Shown: one piece after another, positions 53,969-63,304 of the stretch | Numbering within the stretch: the first letter of the stretch is position 1 | Layout: every line of letters begins with the position of its first letter | NCBI GenBank assembly: GCA_013372975.1 | Contig: JABXIS010000004.1 | Location: forward strand, 62,001-126,000 | Direction: 5' to 3' | Origin: Alphaproteobacteria bacterium | GTDB taxonomy: Bacteria; Pseudomonadota; Alphaproteobacteria; Sphingomonadales; Kordiimonadaceae | DNA length: 64,000 nucleotides | The notes under the pieces: generated by a model | Seen by the model: the letters and a program-made list of their open reading frames with translations, nothing else | Databases searched by the model: none | Told to the model about the DNA's origin: nothing | Translations under genes and position numbers: made by a program

Positions 53969-55192
53969 ATGAAACTTGTCATCGTGGGTGGCGGGCACGC
54001 CGCCGCCCAGATCGCAACATCGCTGAGACAACACAAGTTTGAAGGCGAAGCTACGCTGGTGAGCGATGAGCCCGTTGTACCGTACCAGCGTCCGCCGCTC
54101 TCTAAAATGTACCTCTCGGGTGAGATTGGTGCCGAACGGTTACCCATCCTTAGGGAACAGGCCTATGAGGGTGCTAATATCGCGCTCAAGCTGGGCGTTC
54201 GCGCCACATCGGTTGACCGGTTGGCAAAGACGGTATCGCTGGCCGATGGTGAAACGCTGGCATATGACAAGCTGATCCTCGCAGTTGGCGGCAGAGCCCG
54301 GCGGCTTGATTGCAAGGGATCAGACCTCGCCGGCATCCACTATGTGCGCACCATGGCAGACACTGATGCCATGCGTGGCGAGTTTGAACACGCCAAGCGG
54401 CTCGTGATCGTGGGCGGCGGCTATATCGGGCTCGAAATTGCCTCAGTCGCGCGCAAAGCTGGCAAGCAGGTAACGATCCTTGAAGCCGCCGACCGTATTC
54501 TCGGCCGTGTTGTAGCGCCCGAAGTGTCCGCATTTTATACACACCTGCACATAGAAGAAGGTGTGGAAATCCACACAGACAAGCTGGTTACCGAAATTGA
54601 GGGCACAGACCGTGCAAACGCAGTCCTCACATCAGATGGCAGCCGGTATGAGGCGGATATGGTTATTGCAGGCATCGGCCTGATTGCCAACACTGAGCTT
54701 GCAGAAACTGCCGGCATTGATGTGCTGCCACAGGGCATCCCGGTCGACGATCATTGCCGTACCAGTGACCCTGATATCTTCGCAGTTGGCGATGTAGCCT
54801 GGTTCACCCATGCTTTCTATGATCGCCCGATGCGGCTTGAATCTGTGCAAAACGCCGTTGATCAGGCCAAGGTGGCCACAGAAAACGCCCTTGGCGGCGA
54901 TATGACTTATAACGCCCTACCCTGGTTCTGGTCAGACCAGTATGGGCTTAAACTACAAATCGCCGGTCTTTCCGAGGGTTATGATGAACTTGTGATGCGC
55001 GGAAACTCTGACGAACGGTCTGTGGCCTTCTTTTATCTGAAGGATGGCAAAATGATCGCGGCAGACTGCATTGGCCGCATTGCCGAATTCATGAACGCCA
55101 AGAAGCTGATCGCTGGCAAAGTATCCGTCAGCAAAGACCAGCTTCTGGACAAACGCCCCTTCAAGGAAGTGGCAGCAGAACTGCTGGCCTAA
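53969..55192 (+). CDS. FAD-dependent ferredoxin-reductase-type oxidoreductase
   Basis: 407 aa. FAD-binding IVGGGHAAAQIATSLR at the start, NAD-binding VIVGGGYIGLEIASVARKAG near residue 145, and the FAD contact DIFAVGDVAWFTHAFYDRPMRLES with VQNAVDQAKVAT; the C-terminal LPWFWSDQYGLKLQIAG matches rubredoxin/putidaredoxin reductases. It may pass NADH electrons to a ferredoxin of an oxygenase, but no ferredoxin gene lies nearby. Co-transcribed with the PhyH gene. Confidence 0.92.
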   Translation: MKLVIVGGGHAAAQIATSLRQHKFEGEATLVSDEPVVPYQRPPLSKMYLSGEIGAERLPILREQAYEGANIALKLGVRATSVDRLAKTVSLADGETLAYDKLILAVGGRARRLDCKGSDLAGIHYVRTMADTDAMRGEFEHAKRLVIVGGGYIGLEIASVARKAGKQVTILEAADRILGRVVAPEVSAFYTHLHIEEGVEIHTDKLVTEIEGTDRANAVLTSDGSRYEADMVIAGIGLIANTELAETAGIDVLPQGIPVDDHCRTSDPDIFAVGDVAWFTHAFYDRPMRLESVQNAVDQAKVATENALGGDMTYNALPWFWSDQYGLKLQIAGLSEGYDELVMRGNSDERSVAFFYLKDGKMIAADCIGRIAEFMNAKKLIAGKVSVSKDQLLDKRPFKEVAAELLA

Positions 55193-55211
55193 AAAGGGGG
55201 ACTTTGGCCCC

Positions 55212-55763
55212 TTACTGCAGCACCTTGTCGATGGCTGCGCGAAGTTCTGCTGACTCCGGGGTTACCTTGCTTGGGAAGTAAGCCACCGGTGTGCCATCCG
55301 GCCCGATCAAATATTTGTGGAAATTCCACTTGGGGCGACTGCCTTCACCGAGCACGCCAGCAAGCCATTCATACACTTCCGCCGTGCCTTCCTTGCCGTC
55401 CACAACCATCTTTTTGGTCATGGGGAAATCGACCTGGAAATTGACCTTGCAGAAATTCTTGATGTTTTTCTCTGACCCCGGCTCCTGATCACCAAAATCA
55501 TTGGCGGGCACACCAAGAACAATAAGGCCCTTGTCCCGATAATCACTCCACAGCGCCTGAAGCCCCTTATATTGCGGTGTATAGCCACAATAGGAGGCCG
55601 TGTTTACCAGCAGCACAGCCTTGCCCTCATATTGCGCAAGCGGCATGTCCGTAAACTCGATGGATGTGACAGTGAAGTCATGGAGGCTTTTGGCGCCTTC
55701 GGCAGAAGCACCCGCACTCAGCCAAAGCCCTGCAAAAACTGCGGCAACATATTTCAAACGCAT
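55212..55763 (-). CDS. Exported glutathione-peroxidase-like protein
   Basis: 183 aa with signal peptide (VAAVFAGLWLSAGASA). LLVNTASYCGYTPQYKG holds the peroxidatic Cys, VLGVPANDFGDQEPGS has the usual Gln of the tetrad replaced (VPANDF, where the 29.9-kb copy has FPCNQF), and RPKWNFHKYLIG the Trp-Asn. The lost resolving Cys and Gln make its reductant unclear. Convergent with the FAD oxidoreductase. Confidence 0.88.
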   Translation of the reverse strand: MRLKYVAAVFAGLWLSAGASAEGAKSLHDFTVTSIEFTDMPLAQYEGKAVLLVNTASYCGYTPQYKGLQALWSDYRDKGLIVLGVPANDFGDQEPGSEKNIKNFCKVNFQVDFPMTKKMVVDGKEGTAEVYEWLAGVLGEGSRPKWNFHKYLIGPDGTPVAYFPSKVTPESAELRAAIDKVLQ

Positions 55764-55942
55764 GATGTCTCCCCTTAAAGCTTGCTTTTCTTCTACCCCT
55801 GAACGTCCCCTTCTGGAAGGGCCTTAACATAAGTGTGATGGCGGAAAGGAAACCCTTGCCCCTTGAAAGCCAACTCCCGCGCGCTAGCTATGGTGTCAAA
55901 CCCGCCTGCAGTTGCCGGGCAGATAATTTGAGGACAAGACGT

Positions 55943-57046
55943 ATGAGTACAGCACCGCTGTTTGCCCCTTTCAAAAGCCGCAACCTGACACTGGAAAACC
56001 GTGTGGTTATGGCACCCATGACACGCACCTTTTCCCCCGGCAATGTCCCCAATGACCTGAATGTGGAGTATTACCGCCGCCGTGCTGCAGGTGGCGTTGG
56101 CCTTATCATCACCGAAGGAACTTGTGTTGGCCACAAGGCCGCCAACGGCTACCCCAATGTACCTTTCATTTATGGTGATGAAGCGCTCAGCGGTTGGAAA
56201 AAAGTGGTAGATGCCGTGCATGCAGAAGGCGGCAAGATCATGCCGCAGCTGTGGCATGTGGGTGCCGTTCGCCGCCCAGGCACCGAGCCTGACCCGGATG
56301 TGCCGGGCCATAGCCCGTCTGGGCTCGTTATGCCCGGCAAGAAACGCTGCCATGAGATGACGGAAAATGACATCGCAGACGTGATCGCCGCCTTCGCCAA
56401 AGCCGCCAAGGACGCAAAAGACATTGGTTTTGACGGCGTGGAGGTGCACGGCGCCCACGGCTATCTGGTGGACCAGTTCTTCTGGGGCGGCCTCAACGAG
56501 CGTACAGACGAGTATGGCGGCGATCACGTTGGTCGCACGCGCTTTGCCGCAGAGATCATCAAGGCGATCCGGGCTGAAGTTGGCGCTGATTTCCCGATCA
56601 TCCTCAGATGGTCGCAATGGAAACAACAGGACTATTCCGTGAAGCTGGTCAAAAGCCCGCTCGAGATGGAACAGTTTCTTGAGCCCCTCACGGACGCAGG
56701 CGTGGACATTTACCACTGTTCAACGCGCCGTTTCTGGGACCCTGAATTTGAAGGCAGCGACCTTAACCTCGCAGGCTGGACCAAAAAGCTGAGCGGCAAG
56801 CCAACCATCACTGTTGGCAGCGTGGGCCTCGACACCGCTTTCGCAGAAGAAGGCAGAAAAGATTTTCTGGAGGCAAAGCCCGCCAGCCTCGAGAAATTGA
56901 TAACCCGGATGGAGCGTGGCGAATTCGATCTGGCCGCCGTTGGCCGGGCCCTGATCGCCAACCCGGATTGGGCTAAAAAGGTCCAAGCCGATGAGATGGC
57001 CAACCTTGAGGCCTATACCAAGGAAATGCTGACCAAATTGGCATAA
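55943..57046 (+). CDS. Old Yellow Enzyme-type NADH:flavin oxidoreductase
   Basis: 367 aa from the ATG at 55943 (GAGG 9 nt upstream); a 5' extension from 55835 is unlikely. LENRVVMAPMTRTFSP, ITEGTCVGHKAANGY, MPQLWHVGAVRRP, FDGVEVHGAHGYLVDQFFW (His pair), LNERTDEYGGDHVGRTRFAAEI and the FMN-binding TVGSVGLD. FMN enzyme that reduces activated alkenes or similar. Ends with its own terminator. Confidence 0.94.
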   Translation: MSTAPLFAPFKSRNLTLENRVVMAPMTRTFSPGNVPNDLNVEYYRRRAAGGVGLIITEGTCVGHKAANGYPNVPFIYGDEALSGWKKVVDAVHAEGGKIMPQLWHVGAVRRPGTEPDPDVPGHSPSGLVMPGKKRCHEMTENDIADVIAAFAKAAKDAKDIGFDGVEVHGAHGYLVDQFFWGGLNERTDEYGGDHVGRTRFAAEIIKAIRAEVGADFPIILRWSQWKQQDYSVKLVKSPLEMEQFLEPLTDAGVDIYHCSTRRFWDPEFEGSDLNLAGWTKKLSGKPTITVGSVGLDTAFAEEGRKDFLEAKPASLEKLITRMERGEFDLAAVGRALIANPDWAKKVQADEMANLEAYTKEMLTKLA

Positions 57047-57067
57047 ACCGAAACACCGACGTTGAAG

Positions 57068-57097
57068 AGGGCGCTACCTGTGTGGCGCCTTTTTTTT
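57068..57097 (+). terminator. Terminator of the Old Yellow Enzyme gene
   Basis: GGCGC (57070-57074), 10-nt loop, GCGCC (57085-57089), then a run of eight T. The rest of the 293-bp gap to putA contains the TCCAAA repeat below and no gene. Confidence 0.82.
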
Positions 57098-57171
57098 CGA
57101 GTCTTTTACCTGTTTGTCCGTATTTGGCTGATCTTGCGGCCCGAGAACAGGTTACAGATAAAAAAAACTTG

Positions 57172-57201
57172 TCCAAATCGAGCCTTTGACTGCTGTTTGG
57201 A
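57172..57201. promoter_or_regulatory. Inverted repeat upstream of putA
   Basis: TCCAAA (57172-57177), 18 bp, TTTGGA (57196-57201), with further partial pairing outward. About 140 bp before putA. It might be a binding site for a PutR/Lrp-like activator; no such gene is in the window. Confidence 0.25.
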
Positions 57202-57339
57202 TAATTTTTTTGCCCATTTTCAACGCAGGGTACGATTCTGCTTTTCTCGCGGTTTCATAGGCGATAAGGGGGGAAACAAATCCAAGATAAATTGGATACA
57301 ATATTATCTGTAACCGAAGTGTGGTAGAGGGATCATTTT

Positions 57340-60300
57340 ATGGCCAAACTTCGAATTGAGCCCCAACCGGCAGCAGACCGGAACAGCGCCATGCATGCTT
57401 TGCGTGCCGCCTATCTGCGCGACGAAACCGAGGTTGTCTCGGGCCTGATTGAGAATTTCCCGCTGGATGAAAGAACACGCCGCGACATTGCAACATCTGC
57501 GGCAGCCATAGTGGCGCAATCACGCGCCATGAAAGAAGAGCAAGGCAGCCTTGATGCCTTCCTTGCCGAGTTTGGCCTTTCCAACCAGGAAGGCGTTGCC
57601 CTGATGTGTATGGCAGAGGCGCTTTTGCGGGTGCCTGATGTCGAGACACAGGACAAGCTGATCGCCGAGAAAATCATGTCTGGTGACTGGGCGTCCCACA
57701 AGGGCCGCTCCGACAGCCTGTTTGTTAATGCCTCCACCTGGGCGCTGATGCTCACCGGTGGCGTGATCAAGCTGGATAAATCCATCACCAAGAATCCCGG
57801 CCAATGGATCAAAAAGCTGGTTACCCGTAGCGGCGAACCGGTTATCCGTACAGCCGTGAACCAGGCCATGAAGATAATGGGCCGCCAATTTGTGTTTGGC
57901 CGCAATATCAAGGAAGGCCTGTCGCGGCAATCCAAACAGCCTGCCGAACACAAGATGATGAGTTTCGACATGCTGGGCGAAGGCGCGCGCACCATGGCTG
58001 CTGCAGATCGCTACTTCCAGCTTTATATGGATTCGATCGATGCAGTAGGTACCGCCACGAAGGCCGATGGCGCCGACCCGCACGACCGCTCGAGCGTATC
58101 GATCAAGCTTTCGGCCCTGCACCCACGCTATGAAGAAACCAGCAATGACCGCGTGATGGCTGAAATGCTGCCACGCGTGAAGGAACTGGCGCTTCGGGCC
58201 AAATCCTACGATATTCAGATGACCATCGATGCCGAAGAGGCAGATCGTCTGGACATCAGCCTGCGCATCATCGAACAGCTTGCGTCAGATCCTGATCTAG
58301 CCGACTGGGAAGGCCTCGGCCTCGCCGTGCAGGCCTACCAGAAACGTGCACCGCATGTGATTGACTGGCTGGTTCTTCTTGGGCGCGAAACCAAACGCAA
58401 GTTTGCTGTGCGCCTTGTGAAGGGCGCCTACTGGGATACTGAGATCAAGCATGCCCAGGAACTGGGCCTGACGGACTATCCTGTGTATACGCGCAAGCCA
58501 TCGACGGATATCTGTTATCTGTATACCGCTGCACGCATGCTTGAAGCACAGGATGCCATCTATCCGCAGTTTGCGACGCACAATGCCAACTCAATTGCTG
58601 CCATTGCCTATATGGCAGAGGGCAAGCGGTACGAGTTCCAGAAACTGCACGGCATGGGTGAACTGCTATATAAAGCCGCTAGCCGCGCGCTTGGTTATAC
58701 CATTCGCACCCGCACCTACGCCCCTGTGGGCCTGCATGAAGACCTGTTGCCGTATTTGGTGCGCAGGCTTCTTGAGAATGGTGCCAACTCAAGCTTCGTA
58801 AACCGTTTTATGGACGCGAAAGTGCCAGTAGAGGACGTGGCGGGTGATCCGATCGACGCGATCAATGACGCCCCTGCCCTCAGGCACACGCTGATCCCGA
58901 CGCCGGATGATATCTATGGCGACGAACGCAAAAATTCCAAAGGATGCAATCTTATGGACCGCACCCAGTATGAGCCATTGATGGCTGCCCTCGAAGAACG
59001 CAAATCCCACAAATATGAAGCCGCCAGCATTGTGGCGGGTATAGAAGTGGGTGGCGATCCGATTGATGTAACCAACCCGGCCAACACATCAGAAGTGGTG
59101 GGTACAGCCCGTGAAGCTCGAGACGAAGATCTGGAAACCGCAGCGGGCCGCGCAATGGCAGCGCAGCGGGACTGGAACATGCTTGGCGGTATTGAGCGCG
59201 CAAAAATCCTGCGCGCCATGGGGGACGCCATCGAAGACAATCGTGACACGTTTGCCGACCTTCTCGTGCGCGAAGCCGGCAAAACACTGTCTGATGTGAT
59301 CGCTGAAGTGCGTGAGGCCGTTGATTTCTGCCGCTATTATGCCGCCCGTGCAGAACAGCATTTCGGCGCGCCAATCAACTTGCCTGGCCCAACCGGCGAG
59401 AAGAACCAGCTGCATCTGGGTGGTCGGGGTACCTTCCTGTGCATCGCGCCCTGGAATTTCCCGCTGGCAATCTTTGTTGGCCAGATTGCCGCGGCGCTCG
59501 CGGCTGGCAACAGCGTGATTGCCAAACCGGCTGAGCAAACGCCATTGGTGGCATCGCATGCTGTGAAACTGTTCCATAAGGCTGGGGTACCCGCCGATGT
59601 ATTGCATCTGGTGTTGGGTGATGGCGCCCGCGTTGGCGCGACACTGGTAGCTGACGAGCGCGTATCCGGCGTTGCCTTCACTGGCTCCACCGAAACGGCC
59701 AAGATCATCAACCGCACACTGGCAAACCGAGATGGTGCCATCGCGCCACTGATCGCTGAAACCGGTGGCCAGAATGCCATGATCGTGGACAGCACGGCCC
59801 TACCGGAGCAAGTGAGTGACGATGTGATCCAGTCAGCCTTTGGGTCAGCAGGTCAGCGTTGTTCGGCACTGCGTGTGTTGTTCGTGCAGGACAGCGTGGC
59901 CGACAAGGTTATCAATATGCTCAAGGGCGCGCTCAAGGAGCGTGTCATCGGTGACCCAGCCAAACTGACAACAGATATCGGTCCGATCATTGATGCGGCG
60001 GCCCTTAAGGGCCTGCAGGATCATTGCGCACGCATGGAAAAGGAAGCCACGCTTGTTGCCAAAGCCGACATGGAACCGGAAGCGGCCAATGGTACCTTCC
60101 TCGCGCCTCATATTTTCGAACTTGAGAATCTCAAGCAGCTTGAGCGCGAAAACTTCGGCCCTGTCCTGCACGTGATCCGTTTCAAAGCGGCCGAGATGGA
60201 AGATGTGCTCAAGCAAATTGGTGACACCGGCTATGGCCTCACCTTCGGCGTTCATTCCCGCCTTGAAGGGCGCTGGAAGGAACTGTTTGAAAAAACCAAT

Positions 60301-60504
60301 ATCGGCAACACCTATATCAACCGCAACATGGTTGGTGCTGTTGTGGGCGTACAGCCGTTTGGTGGCGAGGGCCTTTCCGGCACCGGCCCGAAGGCAGGTG
60401 GCCCGCACTATCTGTTCCGGTTTGCGGCAGAGCATACGCTCACCATCAATACCGCCGCAGTGGGTGGCAACGCCGAGCTGTTCAGCATGGATGAAAACGC
60501 CTAG
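57340..60504 (+). CDS. putA: Bifunctional proline dehydrogenase / P5C dehydrogenase PutA
   Basis: 1054 aa. The N terminus lacks the ribbon-helix-helix DNA-binding domain of E. coli PutA, so this is not a trigger enzyme acting as its own repressor. Proline dehydrogenase: TIDAEEADRLDISL, VRLVKGAYWDTEIK, FATHNANSIAAI, YAPVGLHEDLLPYLVRRLLENG. Aldehyde dehydrogenase: APWNFPLAIF, ETGGQNAMIVDS with the Glu, FGSAGQRCSALRV with the catalytic Cys, and the PFGGEGLSGTGPKAGGPHYL end. It converts proline to glutamate. Terminator right after. Confidence 0.97.
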   Translation: MAKLRIEPQPAADRNSAMHALRAAYLRDETEVVSGLIENFPLDERTRRDIATSAAAIVAQSRAMKEEQGSLDAFLAEFGLSNQEGVALMCMAEALLRVPDVETQDKLIAEKIMSGDWASHKGRSDSLFVNASTWALMLTGGVIKLDKSITKNPGQWIKKLVTRSGEPVIRTAVNQAMKIMGRQFVFGRNIKEGLSRQSKQPAEHKMMSFDMLGEGARTMAAADRYFQLYMDSIDAVGTATKADGADPHDRSSVSIKLSALHPRYEETSNDRVMAEMLPRVKELALRAKSYDIQMTIDAEEADRLDISLRIIEQLASDPDLADWEGLGLAVQAYQKRAPHVIDWLVLLGRETKRKFAVRLVKGAYWDTEIKHAQELGLTDYPVYTRKPSTDICYLYTAARMLEAQDAIYPQFATHNANSIAAIAYMAEGKRYEFQKLHGMGELLYKAASRALGYTIRTRTYAPVGLHEDLLPYLVRRLLENGANSSFVNRFMDAKVPVEDVAGDPIDAINDAPALRHTLIPTPDDIYGDERKNSKGCNLMDRTQYEPLMAALEERKSHKYEAASIVAGIEVGGDPIDVTNPANTSEVVGTAREARDEDLETAAGRAMAAQRDWNMLGGIERAKILRAMGDAIEDNRDTFADLLVREAGKTLSDVIAEVREAVDFCRYYAARAEQHFGAPINLPGPTGEKNQLHLGGRGTFLCIAPWNFPLAIFVGQIAAALAAGNSVIAKPAEQTPLVASHAVKLFHKAGVPADVLHLVLGDGARVGATLVADERVSGVAFTGSTETAKIINRTLANRDGAIAPLIAETGGQNAMIVDSTALPEQVSDDVIQSAFGSAGQRCSALRVLFVQDSVADKVINMLKGALKERVIGDPAKLTTDIGPIIDAAALKGLQDHCARMEKEATLVAKADMEPEAANGTFLAPHIFELENLKQLERENFGPVLHVIRFKAAEMEDVLKQIGDTGYGLTFGVHSRLEGRWKELFEKTNIGNTYINRNMVGAVVGVQPFGGEGLSGTGPKAGGPHYLFRFAAEHTLTINTAAVGGNAELFSMDENA

Positions 60505-60530
60505 GCCTTCCTACAATCATCAGAAACAAG

Positions 60531-60558
60531 AAAGCCCGGTATCTTCCGGGCTTTTTTT
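60531..60558. terminator. Bidirectional terminator between putA and the radical SAM gene
   Basis: AAAGCCCGG (60531-60539) / CCGGGCTTT (60546-60554) followed by T-run on the plus strand and A-run before it, so it serves both convergent genes. Confidence 0.9.
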
Positions 60559-60571
60559 ATGCTTATTACAG

Positions 60572-61681
60572 TCAGCGCAGCGCGTCCAAAAGGTTATATT
60601 GCCCACCTTCGAGCACAGGGGCCCTGAACCTGTCTGTATTCAGGTCCAGTGACCTTTCATTGAGCCTGAGGCGTCGGCACAGATTGCCAAACCTTTGTTT
60701 CATAAGCTCGGCCTCAATCCCCCGGCCCTTCATTCGGTGTTTGAAACGAGGGTCATTTACCTTGCCGCCTCGCATCTCCTTCAGGCGGTTGAGCACTCTG
60801 TCTTTCCGGTCCGGATAATGGGTTTCAAGCCATTCCTCGAACAGATCGAAAAGCTCAAGCGGCAAACGAAGCAGAATAAAGGCGGCTTCCCGCGCCCCTG
60901 CGTGGGCACCGGCTGACAGCACGGCCTCCATTTCATGATCGTTAAGCGCGGGGATAACAGGCGCGAACATCATGCCTGTCGGCACACCCGCATCCGACAA
61001 CAGCCGAATGGCATCCAGCCGCCGCTGGGGCGTGCTCGCCCTGGGTTCCATTTTACGCGCCAGCTTGTGGTCAAGCGTGGTCACAGAAAGGGCCGCTTTC
61101 ACCAGCCCCTTCTCAGCCATCGGCGCCAGAATATCCAGGTCCCGCACAATCAAACGAGACTTGGTCAGGATTGTCACCGGATGCTCGCATTCATGAAGCA
61201 CCTTCAATAATTCGCGTGTGATCCTGCGTTCTTTTTCAAGCGGCTGGTAAGGGTCTGTGTTCGTGCCCATGGCGATGGGTTTGGGCTGGTATCCCTTCTT
61301 TGAAATCTCCTGCCGCAGCAACTCTGCCGCATTCGGCTTTGCAAACAGCTTGCTTTCAAAATCCAGACCGGGAGACAGCCCAAGAAAGGCATGTGTGGGG
61401 CGCGCGAAACAATAGACACAGCCGTGTTCGCAGCCCCTGTAGGCATTGATAGAACGATCAAACGGAATATCCGGGGATTTGTTCTTCGTCAGGATATGTT
61501 TGGCATTTTCTTCCGTAACCTGCGTTCTGAGCGGCTGGGATTGCTCTTCCCCAAGCCAACCATCATGCAATGGTTCTTTCTTCAAAGCTTCAAACCGCCC
61601 CGCAGTGTTTGAAACAGCCCCACGGCCCCGTTGAAGCCAAGGAGAAAAAGAAGTTTCATGCGTGTTTTTGCCTGTTCTCAT
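60572..61681 (-). CDS. PA0069-type radical SAM protein
   Basis: 369 aa from the ATG at 61681. The iron-sulfur Cys are in CEHGCVYCFARPTHAF (C-x3-C-x2-C). GTNTDPYQPLEKERRITRELLKVL and ILTKSRLIVRDLDIL are the radical SAM core, and PVIPALNDHEMEAVL the later barrel; the family is related to spore photoproduct lyase. Reaction unknown. Divergent from the MarR gene at 61833. Confidence 0.9.
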   Translation of the reverse strand: MRTGKNTHETSFSPWLQRGRGAVSNTAGRFEALKKEPLHDGWLGEEQSQPLRTQVTEENAKHILTKNKSPDIPFDRSINAYRGCEHGCVYCFARPTHAFLGLSPGLDFESKLFAKPNAAELLRQEISKKGYQPKPIAMGTNTDPYQPLEKERRITRELLKVLHECEHPVTILTKSRLIVRDLDILAPMAEKGLVKAALSVTTLDHKLARKMEPRASTPQRRLDAIRLLSDAGVPTGMMFAPVIPALNDHEMEAVLSAGAHAGAREAAFILLRLPLELFDLFEEWLETHYPDRKDRVLNRLKEMRGGKVNDPRFKHRMKGRGIEAELMKQRFGNLCRRLRLNERSLDLNTDRFRAPVLEGGQYNLLDALR

Positions 61682-61755
61682 AATCTTAATATACAACAAG
61701 AACAAAAAGAGAACAAATTCTTTTTATCCCTCAAAAACAAAGCCTTTTCACTTTG

Positions 61756-61785
61756 GTTTGACACGCTGAATCAAACACTTAGTAT
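61756..61785 (+). promoter_or_regulatory. Promoter and operator of the second MarR gene
   Basis: TTGACA (61758-61763), 16 bp, TAGTAT (61780-61785). An inverted repeat GTTTGA-N9-TCAAAC (61756-61776) covers the -35. Just 47 bp before the ATG at 61833. Confidence 0.45.
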
Positions 61786-61832
61786 GACGAAGGGATTGTG
61801 GCGCTGTAGAAACAGTGACCTGGAAGGGGCCA

Positions 61833-62426
61833 ATGACGAAAAAGAATATTTCAGAGGCACGGAAGCGTGCATTCAAACTGACGGACCGCACACGCGCGCC
61901 GCTGGACCTTCTTGATCACCTGCCCTTCCGCATTGCGACCGCCAGCAACCTGCTGGCGCTCAATCGCGACCTATCGATACGTGAAATCTGTGACCTTGAA
62001 GCGCGCGAGATGCGAGTGTTGATCAATATCGGCAGTTACATGCCAATCAACGGTGCAGACATCGCCTACCAAAGTAGGATGGACAGCTATACTGTAAGCC
62101 GTGCAGCGAAAGTGCTCCGGCAAAAGGGATTGGTCGGGGTGGAACCGGATGCCACCAATAAACGCAGCAAGAATTTTGTGCTGACGCAGGAAGGCCAGGA
62201 AATCTATAGGCAAATCGCAGACGCCGTCACAGCACGTGCCCATGCGATTGATACATCCCTTTCAGCGGACGAAAAAGATGCCTTCTTTGACATGCTGGCG
62301 CGCGTGGAACAAAAGATCGAGCATCTTCTCGCCGGACAAGCCATCATGCGCCTTAAAAAGGGGGAAGATGTTCCAGCGGATCAGCGCGAGCTAATTCGGT
62401 GGTATAAAAAAGGCAGGGAAGGCTGA
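61833..62426 (+). CDS. MarR-family transcriptional regulator (long form)
   Basis: 197 aa from the ATG at 61833 (GGAAGGGG 4 nt upstream). The winged helix sits at about 75-125 (GADIAYQSRMDSYTVSRAAKVLRQKGLVGVEPDATNKRSKNFVLTQEG), with dimer helices either side and a charged C-terminal extension (ADQRELIRWYKK). The target is unknown; the adjacent radical SAM or its own promoter is the nearest. Convergent on the nitroreductase. Confidence 0.87.
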   Translation: MTKKNISEARKRAFKLTDRTRAPLDLLDHLPFRIATASNLLALNRDLSIREICDLEAREMRVLINIGSYMPINGADIAYQSRMDSYTVSRAAKVLRQKGLVGVEPDATNKRSKNFVLTQEGQEIYRQIADAVTARAHAIDTSLSADEKDAFFDMLARVEQKIEHLLAGQAIMRLKKGEDVPADQRELIRWYKKGREG

Positions 62427-62521
62427 AAGCCCACCCTGCCGAAGGTAAACCGCTGGAAACTCAATACTGAATGTCTCCTTAGGGAAAGACATTGCGCCAG
62501 ACAAATCGGAAATCGCGCAAC

Positions 62522-63199
62522 TCAGAGATAGGTGACGATATCCTCCAGCGGTTTCTTGATCGTTGCATGAACTGGAATTGTGGTGCCCTCTTCCGGATAA
62601 CCAGCGACCAATAAAATGTAAGGCCTCTCGCTATCAGGGCGTCCACAGATTTCATTCAGGAAATTCATTGGTTTGGGCGTGTGCGTCAGGGTTACAAGCC
62701 CAGCGTGATGAAGCGCACTGATCAGGAACCCAGTGGCAATCCCCACAGATTCAGGCACATAGTAATTTTTTTGGCTCATACCGGCTTCTACGCCACCGCG
62801 ACGCTGCGCAAAAATTGCAACAAGCCAAGGTGCGCGCTCCAGATAAGGCTTGTCTGCGTCTGTCCCCAATCCAGACAGTGCATCCAACCATTCCTCGCTG
62901 GCCCGACCCCCTTCATAGAATGCGCGCTCTTCCAGTTCGGCTTTTTCGCGCACCTTGGCTTTCATTGACGGATCACCAATCACAGCAAAATGCCATGGTT
63001 GGTGGTTTGCCCCGGAGGGAGCTGTGCCGGCCGCCCTGAGGCAATCGTCAATGATTTCCCTTGGTACAGGTCGGTCGGAAAAAGTCCGCACCGTGTGCCT
63101 GCGTTTGATCTCGTTATAAAACCCCGCTGCACGCGATCGCATTTCATCGACCGGATACTCAATATAATCTTCTAAAGGGACACAATCGTGGGGTTTCAT
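62522..63199 (-). CDS. Nitroreductase-fold flavoprotein, iodotyrosine-deiodinase-like
   Basis: 225 aa. [18 protein letters not shown] binds [25 protein letters not shown] is the nitroreductase signature; [41 protein letters not shown] is the lid pattern (Glu, Tyr, Lys) of iodotyrosine deiodinase homologues rather than of BluB or Nfs[22 protein letters not shown] follows. Reductive dehalogenation of halotyrosine is an inference from family resemblance. Monocistronic. Confidence 0.85.
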   Translation of the reverse strand: MKPHDCVPLEDYIEYPVDEMRSRAAGFYNEIKRRHTVRTFSDRPVPREIIDDCLRAAGTAPSGANHQPWHFAVIGDPSMKAKVREKAELEERAFYEGGRASEEWLDALSGLGTDADKPYLERAPWLVAIFAQRRGGVEAGMSQKNYYVPESVGIATGFLISALHHAGLVTLTHTPKPMNFLNEICGRPDSERPYILLVAGYPEEGTTIPVHATIKKPLEDIVTYL

Positions 63200-63304
63200 A
63201 AACAGCCTCTCTCATATAATGCTGCTTATACAGTATATTTGTTGCATTTGCAATATTATTTATAGCAAGCCAACGCTGGTGTCTGGTAACCGCCAATCGA
63301 CTGT

